The position numbers and the translations under genes were made by a program. A stretch of DNA of 64,000 nt from Amphibalanus amphitrite (taxonomy: Eukaryota; Arthropoda; Thecostraca; Balanomorpha; Balanidae): positions 248,001 through 312,000 of the forward strand of contig NW_024881706.1 in assembly GCF_019059575.1 (NCBI RefSeq), written 5' to 3'. Numbering within the stretch: position 1 is the stretch's first letter; every line of letters begins with the position of its first letter. Of this stretch, positions 1 through 10,030 are shown in pieces. The notes below the pieces were generated by a model that worked only from the letters and a program-made list of their open reading frames with translations, did no database searches and had not been told where the DNA came from.

Positions 1-1720
1 TTCACCAAGAGCAAATATTTCTACTGTGAATAGATCAATCTACCGATAATATGTTGTCCCTGAGCCAGACTGTCCTGAAGTGACGTTTTGATATGGGTCC
101 ATCACCTGAGTCCCTCTAGCTTTCCCAATTCCCAGACGACTGTCAGTCCGTAGCTGCCGGCGCGGTCCCGGTGACCGTCATTTAGAGCAGTCCAGACGCA
201 CTGGGGACGGATTACCCCACGCTCTGCGGTCAGAGCCCGGCCGAGCGCGGCTCCCGTTGCCCCGCGGTAATCGCCGTAAAGAGCTCAGACGCTCCTCAGA
301 GCTGCCTCGTTACCATAGCTTTGTGCCGCTGCGGACGGTGATAGCGCCTGAGCTAACGGCTGCCTGCTGGAGGAACGTCTGAATTGAGTCGGCTGGTGGC
401 GAGTGAATTTACATATTCAGGGCTGTGCGACGCAGGTGCTGTGCTTTGTGGCTCCACATGGTAGTTTTCTGGGAGAATGGAGTGTGACTATGTATGTACA
501 ACTGCGCTAAATGTGCGTCTTAGAGTTAGGAGTTAAAGCTTCCAGGTCACATGAATTCCAATTGTTGCATCATGCCTAAATACCTACGCTATAAGATATT
601 AATAAGTAGTAATAATTAGTAATAATATTAGTAATTATAGGAGATTAGGAGATAATTATATGAGATTTATCAAAATACACAAAGCTAAATAGTAAGGAGA
701 GCTTTATGTTTCAAAGTTTAGTGACTGAAAACACCAGCTTTCCTGAACTCACCTTTGGCCCACCTGTTTAGCTTCCGACAGAACAATCTGCATGTTGGTT
801 TGCTGACTGAATGTTACCGCTACAGCCTCCGTCTCCGTCTCCGTCTCCGTCTCCGCCTCTGACTCGATTCACCGAACTCAGAACGGCCGGCGGTATCACA
901 TCTAATCTGAGCGAGTGGCACCGCCGCGTGGTGATGGGATTTTCCGCCGCGCTCCGTCGCCCGGTGGAGACGAGGGCGCGATTCGCCCTATTTTCGCGAC
1001 TGTATCGCCGCGGGCGCCACGCCAGCCGTGTGTCAATTCTGCCGCAGAAATCGGACAGCGCAGCCTTATTGCTGCAAAGCGAGCTGGACATTCCCTTCAA
1101 GAGCAGAGTGTATAGAATATCAAGTCGATATAGAGTCACAGATTTTACTTTAGAATAAAGCACTTTATGTATGTATCTGTGCGATAATTGCAGCTATGCT
1201 CCATCGCTAATCTCTCGCCGCAATAAGTAGGTTTTACACTAATCTAGCCACTTAATAGGTGCTGGTCGTGTGTATCAAATATTCACTCCCGAAGTCAACT
1301 CGCAGTCATTGCATCAAAGACGGCAGGTCGTCTATGTTTGAAGCATCACAGTGCTTTATTGTCCCGCGTCAACCCCCTAAATGCACAACTTTAGTGGCAA
1401 GTTGACGCCATAGTACTCAGGGGACATTGCGGCACCACAATCAAGACAGAATAGCTCGTGTTTGGGGTGTCGTGTCACGCACCATGACACTTTCTGAGTT
1501 TTATCACTCTGACTAAGGAGATGACTGGATCAGCATGCAGCTGACACCGGACCACGACAGGCCTGGTCCGGTCACAAATCCGGTCATAACCCTCACCGAG
1601 CACCGGTACGGATGCAAAATGAAGGCATAAACCCGAGCAGTAAACCACCGGAGCCACCAGACCTGAATGTCAAGGACTAGACCAGGATATTGCAAAAGCC
1701 CGGTTACACTGAAAACTTTT
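1..1720. other. No gene recognised (left edge)
   Basis: I see no exon with protein similarity here. The overlapping open frames at about 768-1163 on both strands are low-complexity shadows of a GC-rich patch and do not look like a protein. A short GTCTCC run lies at 827-856. Confidence 0.5.
827..856. repeat. (GTCTCC)n hexanucleotide repeat
   Basis: About five tandem copies of GTCTCC. The same hexamer occurs in the opposite orientation (GGAGAC) at 46721-46776. Confidence 0.85.
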
Positions 1721-3045
1721 TTTACCATTTCCTGAAGGGTAAATCCGCCATAGCATGGTAGCTTGACACACAGACGTTTTTTACCACCTTCCAGATGGTA
1801 AATTTTACTCTTTCATGAAGAGTAAACTCGCCAGGGAGGGGTAACATGACACACAGACGTTTTTTACCATCTTCTGAATGGTAAACTCTTTTGATTTACT
1901 CTTGTCTGGAGTGTAACATTTTTTGGGTTACACTCTTTGAAAGGGTAAATCTTAAACGGAACCCTTTTCTAGGGAGTAACGCATCATCTACTCTGTGCTT
2001 TACCCTCCTACAGAGAGCATATTCTTCTGGCCTACCCTTTGTCACATGGTAATGTTTACTCTTTCCTTTAGTGTAAACCCCCAGAGGATGGTAACAGACT
2101 CACAGACGCTTGCTTCAGAAGCTTCACGAAGCTTCTGTTAACCGGAGCTCACCAACTAAAAAAACATGCTTCAAGAGCAACAATGTATATTTGGCTTCCG
2201 TACAAACAATACGAGGGGCACACCAGCCATGAACATTGTGAGACTCTTCACTTATGCATACGAATTTATACGAAGCGTTCAGCAATGCACAAGCGGTAAA
2301 TAAACACCACGATACAACTTGAATGCACTTTGAATGTGAATACAAGACATTCGGCGCCCTCATATTGGATAAGGCACAGCGCACAATATTTGAAGAGAGC
2401 GACGGCGTTCCTGGGTGGTAGCCCGTCTGCGTGAGATAATGAGACTGGATCACTACAGTGCAAGGCTTTTTCAAAGTCACCAACAAAATGCATAAACTTG
2501 TAGCATCACAACAAAATTAATGTACGTACTCACAACCTAGGCCACGTGGCCGTGCACGGGGTCCTGTTAACCAGGTCAAATTAGCACCACTCAACGGCAT
2601 GCAATGCTCTAGCACATCGGTACTTACAATAAAATGTCCACAGAGGCTCTATAGGCGATGAACAACACGCAAGCACAATCACCAACGGCCACGCCGCGCG
2701 GCACCGACACTGCTCACATCCGCTCTCGGAGACCAACGGCCGAAAACTGACAGATGCGCGCGGCCTTCAAACCGCAAACGGCCGATCTCGTTTCTGATTG
2801 GCTGAGCGATTCCATTTCAAATATCATCTTCACGAGGGTAAACAAGATCCACGCATGAAACGACTATCTGTACACGAGTCACGATACCCAGAAGGAAAGA
2901 GTTTTCGTGATGTTCTAGATCGCGAGAGTAATATTGATATTTGCATGGTAATAATACTCTTCGCTGGCGAATAAGTTCATATTAACCACGTACCGTTACC
3001 ATGCACATAATGGTAGCAAAGAGTTACCCTTTCAATATACTCTTA
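1721..3045. repeat. Cluster of 23 bp imperfect palindromes
   Basis: At 1721-2071 there are about ten units of roughly 23 bp. Each begins TTTACYCT or TTTACCAT and ends in its near-complement (AGAGTAAA, ATGGTAAA or AGGGTAAA), with 6-8 bp arms around a short centre. Clear units start at 1721, 1780, 1804, 1863, 1895, 1927 and 2049. Similar units recur at about 2996-3045. The phrase ACACAGACGTTTTTTACC occurs twice (about 1769 and 1853). The stretch 2100-2930 between the two clusters has no palindromes of this type, so this may be one element with palindrome-rich ends. I cannot assign it to a known transposon family. Confidence 0.65.
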
Positions 3046-4819
3046 TCTTGCTGGTTTGATGAAAATGAACCCTCCAGGAGGTAGTAAAAAAGTTTTGAGT
3101 GTAGTCTCTGGTTCGCTCTGCATACAAAATAATTCAGATGAAGCCTGGAAGAGACTACATATAACATTAATCCCAATTTTAGGTGTAGGTATGCTGTAAT
3201 GTAAAATTAGCCATGAAGCGTGATGTTTTGATGCGATTGCAGCAGCCAGTGGAACCTGATAAGAAACAAAACTGATCAAGTTTCTCTCAAGCAAATTTTC
3301 CTTTATATTGATTGTTTATTATTTAGTGAATAGTGCACATCAGCTAGGCATCACCATAGGCAAGACTGAATAGCTGATAGTCGTACTCAGACTAGATATC
3401 GTACCTCCACAAAGCTGGATATTTTCTCTAGGCTGGAGTACCTACTGGGCTGGGCGAGAGGTGAAATTTTCGACTGATAATGACTCCGGTGCTCGACCTG
3501 CAAGTTGGAGTTGTCCGGAGTTTCGGTAGTCTGCTTTGAACTGACAACATAACAGCCAACTGCCTCTGAGCGACAGCTCTTAGCGATATAGTTGTGCGCG
3601 AATTTAATGAGCAGCCGAGAGTGCAAACTGCGATGCAAGCTCAGCTTCAGAGCAGGCAGCCAGTGAACAGGCGCTATCTCACTTTTTCTTGGAACATCTC
3701 AGAGCAAGTTGAAGAGTGCGATTATTCACAGATTCGGCAGTCTGCCGAGTCAGATAGCAGCACCCATTCACATCTTCCGCTCTACGAGTCTCCCATGTTC
3801 TGCAGGGACCAAAGGATAGTAGGCGGTGGCCAACGCCCTACGGACATTACCGGGTAATGCCGCCCCTAATCACCGTCGGCATAGCCCCTGGAAAATGCTA
3901 AAGGCTGTTTCACATCGGCAAATTTATGCAAACGGTCTCCGGAACAAGGCGGGGGTGTCCGTGAATGGCTCCGGGCGCGTCTGGAGGGCTCCGGAGCGGC
4001 CGTTCCCGGTCCGGAACAGACCTCTGAGGAGCCTCTGGGACCCGCACCGGCTGCCGGGCCAGACTTCAATTACAATAAATAGGGCAATCGCCGAATATGA
4101 AAGGCGTTTGGTGAGCACCGAGGGAATAAGAGCCAGGCGCATGGCGGTTGTGTGCACTGGCATGTGCCTGGACATTGTCTAGAGTCTCCCTGAACAATTT
4201 TCGGACTGGGCACAGAGCTGGAAAACGAGAGGTTCTGACAAGCAAGTTAAGCAATGGTCATGAGTTTTTGGCTCTCAATATTGATTTTTCGTTGATAGCC
4301 GATGACTCTTGTAGATCCGGCTCCCTAAAAACTATTTCGTCAGAAACTGGAGCTTCAAGAATGGTCAATCGTATCTCTATCATAATAAATCGCACGTTAA
4401 TTCTACCTCAGCGAACTTGTCAAGCAAATTGGTTCGTCCGCGTCGATAAATCATTGCATTACAGGCGTATGTATTTAGTGTGGTTTTAAAATCTTTGTTC
4501 GTCGGCATATGCGAAGCGTGTTTATTTTAAGTGGTAATTCATTTAGAACAACCGCACATTTTTCAGTGTGTGGGATTCAACAAATTGCGTGTCATGAATC
4601 ATGCAACGTTTGAACGCCGATGGGGCTCTACGTAGTTTTCTATTGCCTTGGCCTCTACACTATGTAGACCAAATATTATTTGCACCCAATTTGCACCGAT
4701 ATTGGTTGTTTGTAATGCGATCGAACTCAGTCTTCAAAATGTCAGAGTGCGAAAGGATGTGCTTTCTTATTATTCTGTGTAAAGCCTATTGCCCAGTTGA
4801 TGCCGACTATTTAATTTCT
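3046..4819. other. No gene recognised
   Basis: Only short unconvincing open frames on both strands. No repeat or RNA gene was recognised. Confidence 0.45.
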
Positions 4820-4823
4820 TTAA

Positions 4824-7141
4824 CCCTCTAGTGCCCCCGGTATCATATCTGTAAGTCAATTTGCAGAAAATTCGCCTGCTAATCATAGAGGTGAAAACTG
4901 TTGAAAACCCTGCAGTATCAGAAGTGGTACGTCTTGGCAACCACCTGGTGGCAAAATTTTTAAGTAATGATATCTCAGTTTCCCACCAGGTGATTTTGAA
5001 GAGGGTCAGTTTGTCCTTTGCTGAAAGTCAATTTGAGATGCAAGTGTAAATTTAAGCATTTAGAAAACAAAAAATTAGTTATTTGGAAAGAAACTTGGTA
5101 TACTGTGAGACAAATGTTCAACATATATCATAGTATGTTGCAAAACATCGCAGCTATTTCAGGGTCAAAGATATGGACCCCTATTTTTGGGGATACTAGA
5201 TATGATACAGTGGGCATAGCACTCCAATATTTTCTATGATTTTTTCGCCGCTGCAACATACGGTGTGCCAATACCATAGTTTTCTCCGGTGATAAGCATT
5301 GCAATGGCCTGTGAGTCATTGCAAATGACGATGGTACAAGATGCATAAATTTGTGAAGTTCGCACCTCTTGCGCCAGATGCTCCAGACTATGTATTCCGC
5401 TCCAGACTTAAAATATCATAACGATATTGGTACGCTTATGCCGCCTCTCATCCTTGTCAATCTTCTAACATCTAGCTCTCTATGAGTGGCCTTATGCCTC
5501 ATACATCTCGACTTTTCTAACGCTCGTAGGAATATGGTTTTGCAACTGTTTGACGATGACAATAGTGAACCTTTTGATCTGCAGGACACTAGCAGACCAT
5601 ATCTTCTAAAACCACGTTAGGAATGACATGCTATCGATGACAAGCTTGTTGATTTCAAGGAACGATCATCCATCCGTGCGAGCATTTATACTCGTGAAAC
5701 CAAAAATTGAGACTTGATGTTAGGGACAGGAGGATTCAGCGGTCTCTTGCACAATTTCGATGTTCCAACAGGGGTTGTGGACGGGCTTATTTATGTCTTG
5801 TGGGTCTATGTGTTAGCTGGGCATGGATGAAGACTTGCATTAGCAGCCAGCCAGCATTTTTCATTCATATTGGAGAACGATTCACAATTTGTTTGCGATT
5901 CAGATCTCCTCCGTTCATCCCAGTAGTAAGAGATTGAATGTGGAGTGGAAAACTATATCGTCATCTTCAGAGGAAGCTCGCTAAACGGGCTCGCCATGAA
6001 GACAGACTCAGGACCGAAGGGCGTGGTTCCTTTGATTTCCTATCTAAGAAGTAGGCAACCATGCACTGCTGCCAGGTTCCAGCAGGTGCCTGACACCTGG
6101 CAAGCATTTTCACTGCCAGGTATGTCATTTGTTGTCATATATTGACATATGCCGCCAACTATGGTAGCTGAGTGTCACTAAACAAAAAGGATTGTACTAA
6201 AACATGGATACTACTTTTGTACTGACCATAAGAATAAAAGTTACGGCATTGCGTAATGCGTATGCTCACCTCCATATGAGGTCAATGAACATTGTGCAAG
6301 TTCCTGCCGATCGGTACACAGTTACCTGTACCTTTGTTGTCTGACACGTACAACGGTTACTGCACTGGTCAGTGCGCGGCTGTTGTACTGACGCTGATGA
6401 CATCAGGACCGCACGACCAGTCAAAGTAGTAACTGACGATTCACAGGCTGAGGGTTTCAGTCACCAGGGATTGTCCGGCTATCGTGAAGATAAACCAACA
6501 TCGTCTTTGGCATTGATCCCGGTCCGTCGGCAGGCTGTCCAGCATTTTGCATCAGAACTGCTTCACTTCAACCACTTACCGCGAGCCAACTGTAATGTCT
6601 TCATTTCTATATCAAGTATGCGTAACGCATCTACGTTTGAGAAGCATGGCCCACATGTCTGAATTATGAAAAAATTGCACAAGTGCAACGCGCTGTATCG
6701 CGGAAATTGAAGGATGAAAAGGCACTCGTAAATAGATGCCTATGATTAGCGTTGTTCCCTAAGCAGTAAGCACCGACTGAAAGGACATTTTGATACAAGA
6801 AGAATGCCAATGAAATATTAAGAAAATGTTCTGATAAAAGGTGCACAGTAAAGGATGTCTTGTTGGCATTTTACACATTGTAACTGCCACTTTTATCACT
6901 GAAATTTTTGATAATATATATTTTCTCATCCATGTCTTCACTTCCTTCTGTGTGGTCTGATACCACTAAAAATTAGCAAGTGGAATGCCCAATGTATCAT
7001 ATCTGATACAAAATTTATTTCCGAAATTTGAACTGCGAAAAAATATTTGACATCAGATTTCGAACAAGGGACCCAAAATGAGTCATATGTCACAAGGTGT
7101 TAATTTTTGGAACCGTGGAACTATGTGTGGGCATTAGAGGG
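4824..7141. mobile_element. Decayed piggyBac-like DNA transposon (about 2.3 kb)
   Basis: The element is bounded by TTAA at 4820-4823 and 7142-7145, the target duplication typical of piggyBac. Its terminal inverted repeat starts CCCTCTAGTGCCC on the left; the right end is the complement of CCCTCTAATGCCC, one mismatch in 13. Inside, on the plus strand, are broken stretches resembling a piggyBac transposase (see 5633-6039). The size fits an originally autonomous copy. Many stops and at least one frameshift show it is dead. Confidence 0.75.
5633..6039 (+). pseudogene. piggyBac-type transposase relic
   Basis: Three separated plus-strand pieces occur in the order expected of the piggyBac DDD transposase core. 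First is a stretch at 5633-5680 with an IDDKLVDFKER-like motif (family form is near DEQMVPFKGR). It is followed, after a frame change at about 5682, by a KP-containing piece. Next is 5726-5773, reading like the SGLLHNFDVPTG block that corresponds to the family's G-Y-x-YDFDVYTGK segment. Last is 6007-6039, with EGRGSFDF, a conserved block near the C-terminal side of the core. Stop codons separate the pieces, so no protein can be made. The assignment rests on remembered family motifs. A translated search against PGBD proteins would settle it. Confidence 0.65.
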
Positions 7142-7665
7142 TTAATCTTTTCAATTAGTCGCTGGAGCTTGTCAAAGCCCTCCAATCGCATTTAATACAA
7201 ATTCCAAATCGACAGCAGAATTGTTTAGCATTGGCGATAGTTGTTCCGAAGCGTTCAAAGTTTGCCTGAACTACCATTGAGCTTTCTAAAATGACACCGA
7301 ACTTTGTTCGTCGCCAGGTGTCGGGGCTGCCCCTCCCTCCCCAGCTCCTTCCGTCAGAGGTGCGCCGGCTCCGGGCTGGGCCGGGCCGAGCACTCCCCTG
7401 GGGGCCATCGCAGGCCGAGAATCGCCCCATTAGAGTCAGACATTAGTGCGCCACGTCCGACACGGAACCAGCGGCCGCGCCGCGCCGCCAGATGCTCACC
7501 TATTCATATGATGGAGAAGCGCCTCAGTAGCGATATATAATCTATTCATCTTAGATTTATCACATCAAGTACATCAGTTATGTTTAGTATATTATTTATA
7601 TTGTTTTTGTTATGCTCAACATCATTTTAGTTATGCTATGCTTTAAATTAACCAACCAAGCGAAC
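7142..7665. other. No gene recognised
   Basis: Spacer between the piggyBac-like element and the large foldback. It holds a GC-rich patch at about 7310-7500 and AT-rich sequence after it. Confidence 0.4.
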
Positions 7666-8366
7666 GTACACTCGGGGGCAGATTGATGTTCCACAACTCT
7701 TTATCCACCGGGTTCCTATGGCTCAGCGTTGGCAGCAGCCGCCTGGTACCGGTAGACTGTGCCGCTTCACTTACTTGTCAAGCGGCACAGCCTACCCACC
7801 TGTATGACACCGGTCTGGGTCGGTGGCTGGAAGGCGATGTGGGCCGCCTGTGACGTCAGCGCAGCGGTGAGGGCCGAGCCCGGAGGCATGGCTCCGGTCG
7901 GCGAGGCGCGGCGGCTGGCGAGGACTGGGGAGTGAGGTGGGGTGGGAGCACGGACATCGCGTGGCTGAGCGAGTGTAGTTAACTTTCACATCTCAAGGCG
8001 CCAATTATTCTACCTAACAATTGTGCTAAAGCAGTTGTTAAAATGTCCTATCCCCAAGACAGCGCCTATCATCATACTTGCAATGCACATTACGACACAC
8101 TGAAGCGTGGCAATGGGACAGCCGATAGAACTTATGTCACTCGTGCATCGAGGTGCGGAGCTATATTTTGTATAACATATTAGTATTAAGGCCTTGATCG
8201 AGCAGATTGGTGTCTATTGTTTCGCACGGCAATCGTCCAGAGACGTGGGAACTGGGGGTTATGAGTAGTGCCGCAGCCAACGCTCCAATTTAAAGCGATT
8301 ATTACTGTTGCTCTAATATGTGGTCGCAGCCTCCAATAGCAAACCGTTCCAACTAGGAGCCAAAAA

Positions 8367-8451
8367 GTCGGGCACTCAGGGGGGTTCGAACCGGGCTTCT
8401 CCCACCGGCCAATTCACGACACGAGCGTTCATCCACTGAGCTACCGAGAAT
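8367..8451 (-). repeat. tRNA-like SINE head, left arm
   Basis: Read on the minus strand it contains GTAGCTCAGTGGATGAACG, close to an RNA polymerase III A box. About 40 bp later comes GGTTCGAACCC, a B box with T-loop. It resembles a tRNA gene, but I cannot pair a convincing acceptor stem, so I call it tRNA-derived rather than a working tRNA gene. Confidence 0.55.
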
Positions 8452-8551
8452 GGTCCTCATCCGCACAAAACAAAATGACATTCGCCCACTGACCGCCAAT
8501 GACAGTATTGTGACATTTGATCGCGTTTGACCGCGGCGGGTGGTCGCTGGT

Positions 8552-8634
8552 TTCGGCAGCTCAGTGGATACACGCTTAGCGTCGTCGGGTGACCGGTTGG
8601 AGAAACCCGGTTCGAACCGTCCCAGGTGCGCGAC
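8552..8634 (+). repeat. tRNA-like SINE head, right arm
   Basis: Plus-strand counterpart of the head in the left arm. The A-box-like CAGCTCAGTGGATACACG is followed by the B box GGTTCGAACCG. It has diverged from the left-arm copy in the anticodon-arm region. The two heads point toward the outside of the foldback, so each would transcribe its own arm outward. Confidence 0.55.
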
Positions 8635-9327
8635 TTATTTGTTCCTAGATGGAACGGTTTGCTATTGGTTACTGCGACCACACATTAGAGGAACATAGGT
8701 AAGAGTTGCTTTGGGACGCCGCGCTATCCAAAAACCCCAGTTCCCACGTCTCTGGACGATTGCTGTGCGAAATAATAGACACCAATGAGCTCAATCAAGG
8801 CCTTAATACATATCTGTTAAAAACAATGTAGCTCCGCAACTCGATGCACGTGTGATATAAATTCTATCGGCTGTCCCAATGTCACGTTAAGTGTGTCGTA
8901 ATGTGCATGGCCAGTATGATGATAGGCGCTGTCTTGGGGATAGGACATTTTAACAACTGCTTTAGCACAATTGTTAGGTAGAATAATTGGCGCCTTGAGA
9001 CGCGAAAGTTAACTACACTCGCTCAGCCGCACGATGGTCCGTGCTCCCACCCCACCTCACTCCCCAGCCCTCGCCAGCCGCCGCGCCGCGCCGACCCGAG
9101 CCATGCCTCCGGGCTCGGCCCTCACCGCTGCGCTGACGTCACAGGCGGCCCACATCGCCTTACAGCCACCGACCCAGACCGGTGGCATACGGTGTGGGTA
9201 GGCTGTGCCGCTTGACAAGTAAGTGAAGCGGCACAGTCTACCGGTACCAGGCGGCTGCTGCCAATGCTGAGCCATAGGAACCCGGCGGATAAGGAGTTGT
9301 GGAACATCAATCTGCCCCCGAGTGTAC

Positions 9328-10030
9328 AATCTACCTAAGCGCTTCATTCCAATGTAAAACTTAAGGGGCGCGCCTGGCTTCACCCAACATTCGGCAGAAT
9401 GTATCATCCGCGGCTGCTCCGACTTGGTATCTGCTGGCGGCCAGTGTCTGGTGAACCGTGTCCGACAGTTACCGCAATGCACGGGGCCGTGGCTGGCAAA
9501 GTGGCTGCGCCAGCCGCCGGCCGGCATGGAAACATGGCCATTTCAAAGAATGAATCCCGTCAGTGCCGCACCTGGTGCTCAACTTCTAATTCAGTGGCGG
9601 GAGACTGAGCTGCACTTATTTACTGTAGTTTCAATGTTATTTGGAGCCCGTAAGGCATTCGCATGTGCTGCAGTAGTTACCCATGATGCATTTTACGTTG
9701 CAAACGCAAAGAGTGCCATCAGTCATCACGCATGGTGAAACACCAAGTGACACCGAGCTACATCGCACTTCGCGATGCCATCTAAGGTGGCTTGTTCCAT
9801 TTCAAATAGTTTTGTGCGACTTCAATGTTCAGCAGGTAACGACAGACACGTTTTCTGAGAGTCCTCCCTGTGACCTATTTAAAAAAAGGCAGATGTGTTC
9901 TGAGTAATCCGCACTCTAACCGACGTGCAACAGCTTGACGTGTCTCACGTCTAAGTGCAATCAGCTTCGTCTCTTCTCGAAGTCGCTGGACAGTGTCGGC
10001 GTCTCAGGAATGTGTCCTGTGTACTGGCGT
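9328..10030. other. No gene recognised; 3' flank of the receptor gene
   Basis: Downstream flank of the minus-strand receptor gene and presumably its 3' UTR. I saw no AATAAA on the minus strand close to the stop codon. Confidence 0.4.

Larger units (their letters stand above)
7666..9327. mobile_element. Large foldback inverted repeat (about 1.66 kb)
   Basis: Two arms of nearly 0.8 kb face each other around a centre of about 100 bp near 8452-8551. The left arm begins GTACACTCGGGGGCAGATTG at 7666 and the right arm ends with its complement at 9327. The outer 180 bp of the two arms differ at only a handful of sites. Each arm contains its own small hairpin (GTGCCGCTT...AAGCGGCAC, about 7760-7793 on the left) and a tRNA-like head at the inner end. 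No coding capacity is visible; the open frames here are shadows. I found no clear target-site duplication. It could be a foldback transposon or an inverted duplication of a tRNA-derived SINE-like unit. Confidence 0.8.

Noticed and set aside
8367-8634. A pair of functional tRNA genes
   Set aside because: A and B boxes are present, but no consistent acceptor stem or anticodon arm pairs; they lie in repeat arms, so SINE-type heads fit better.
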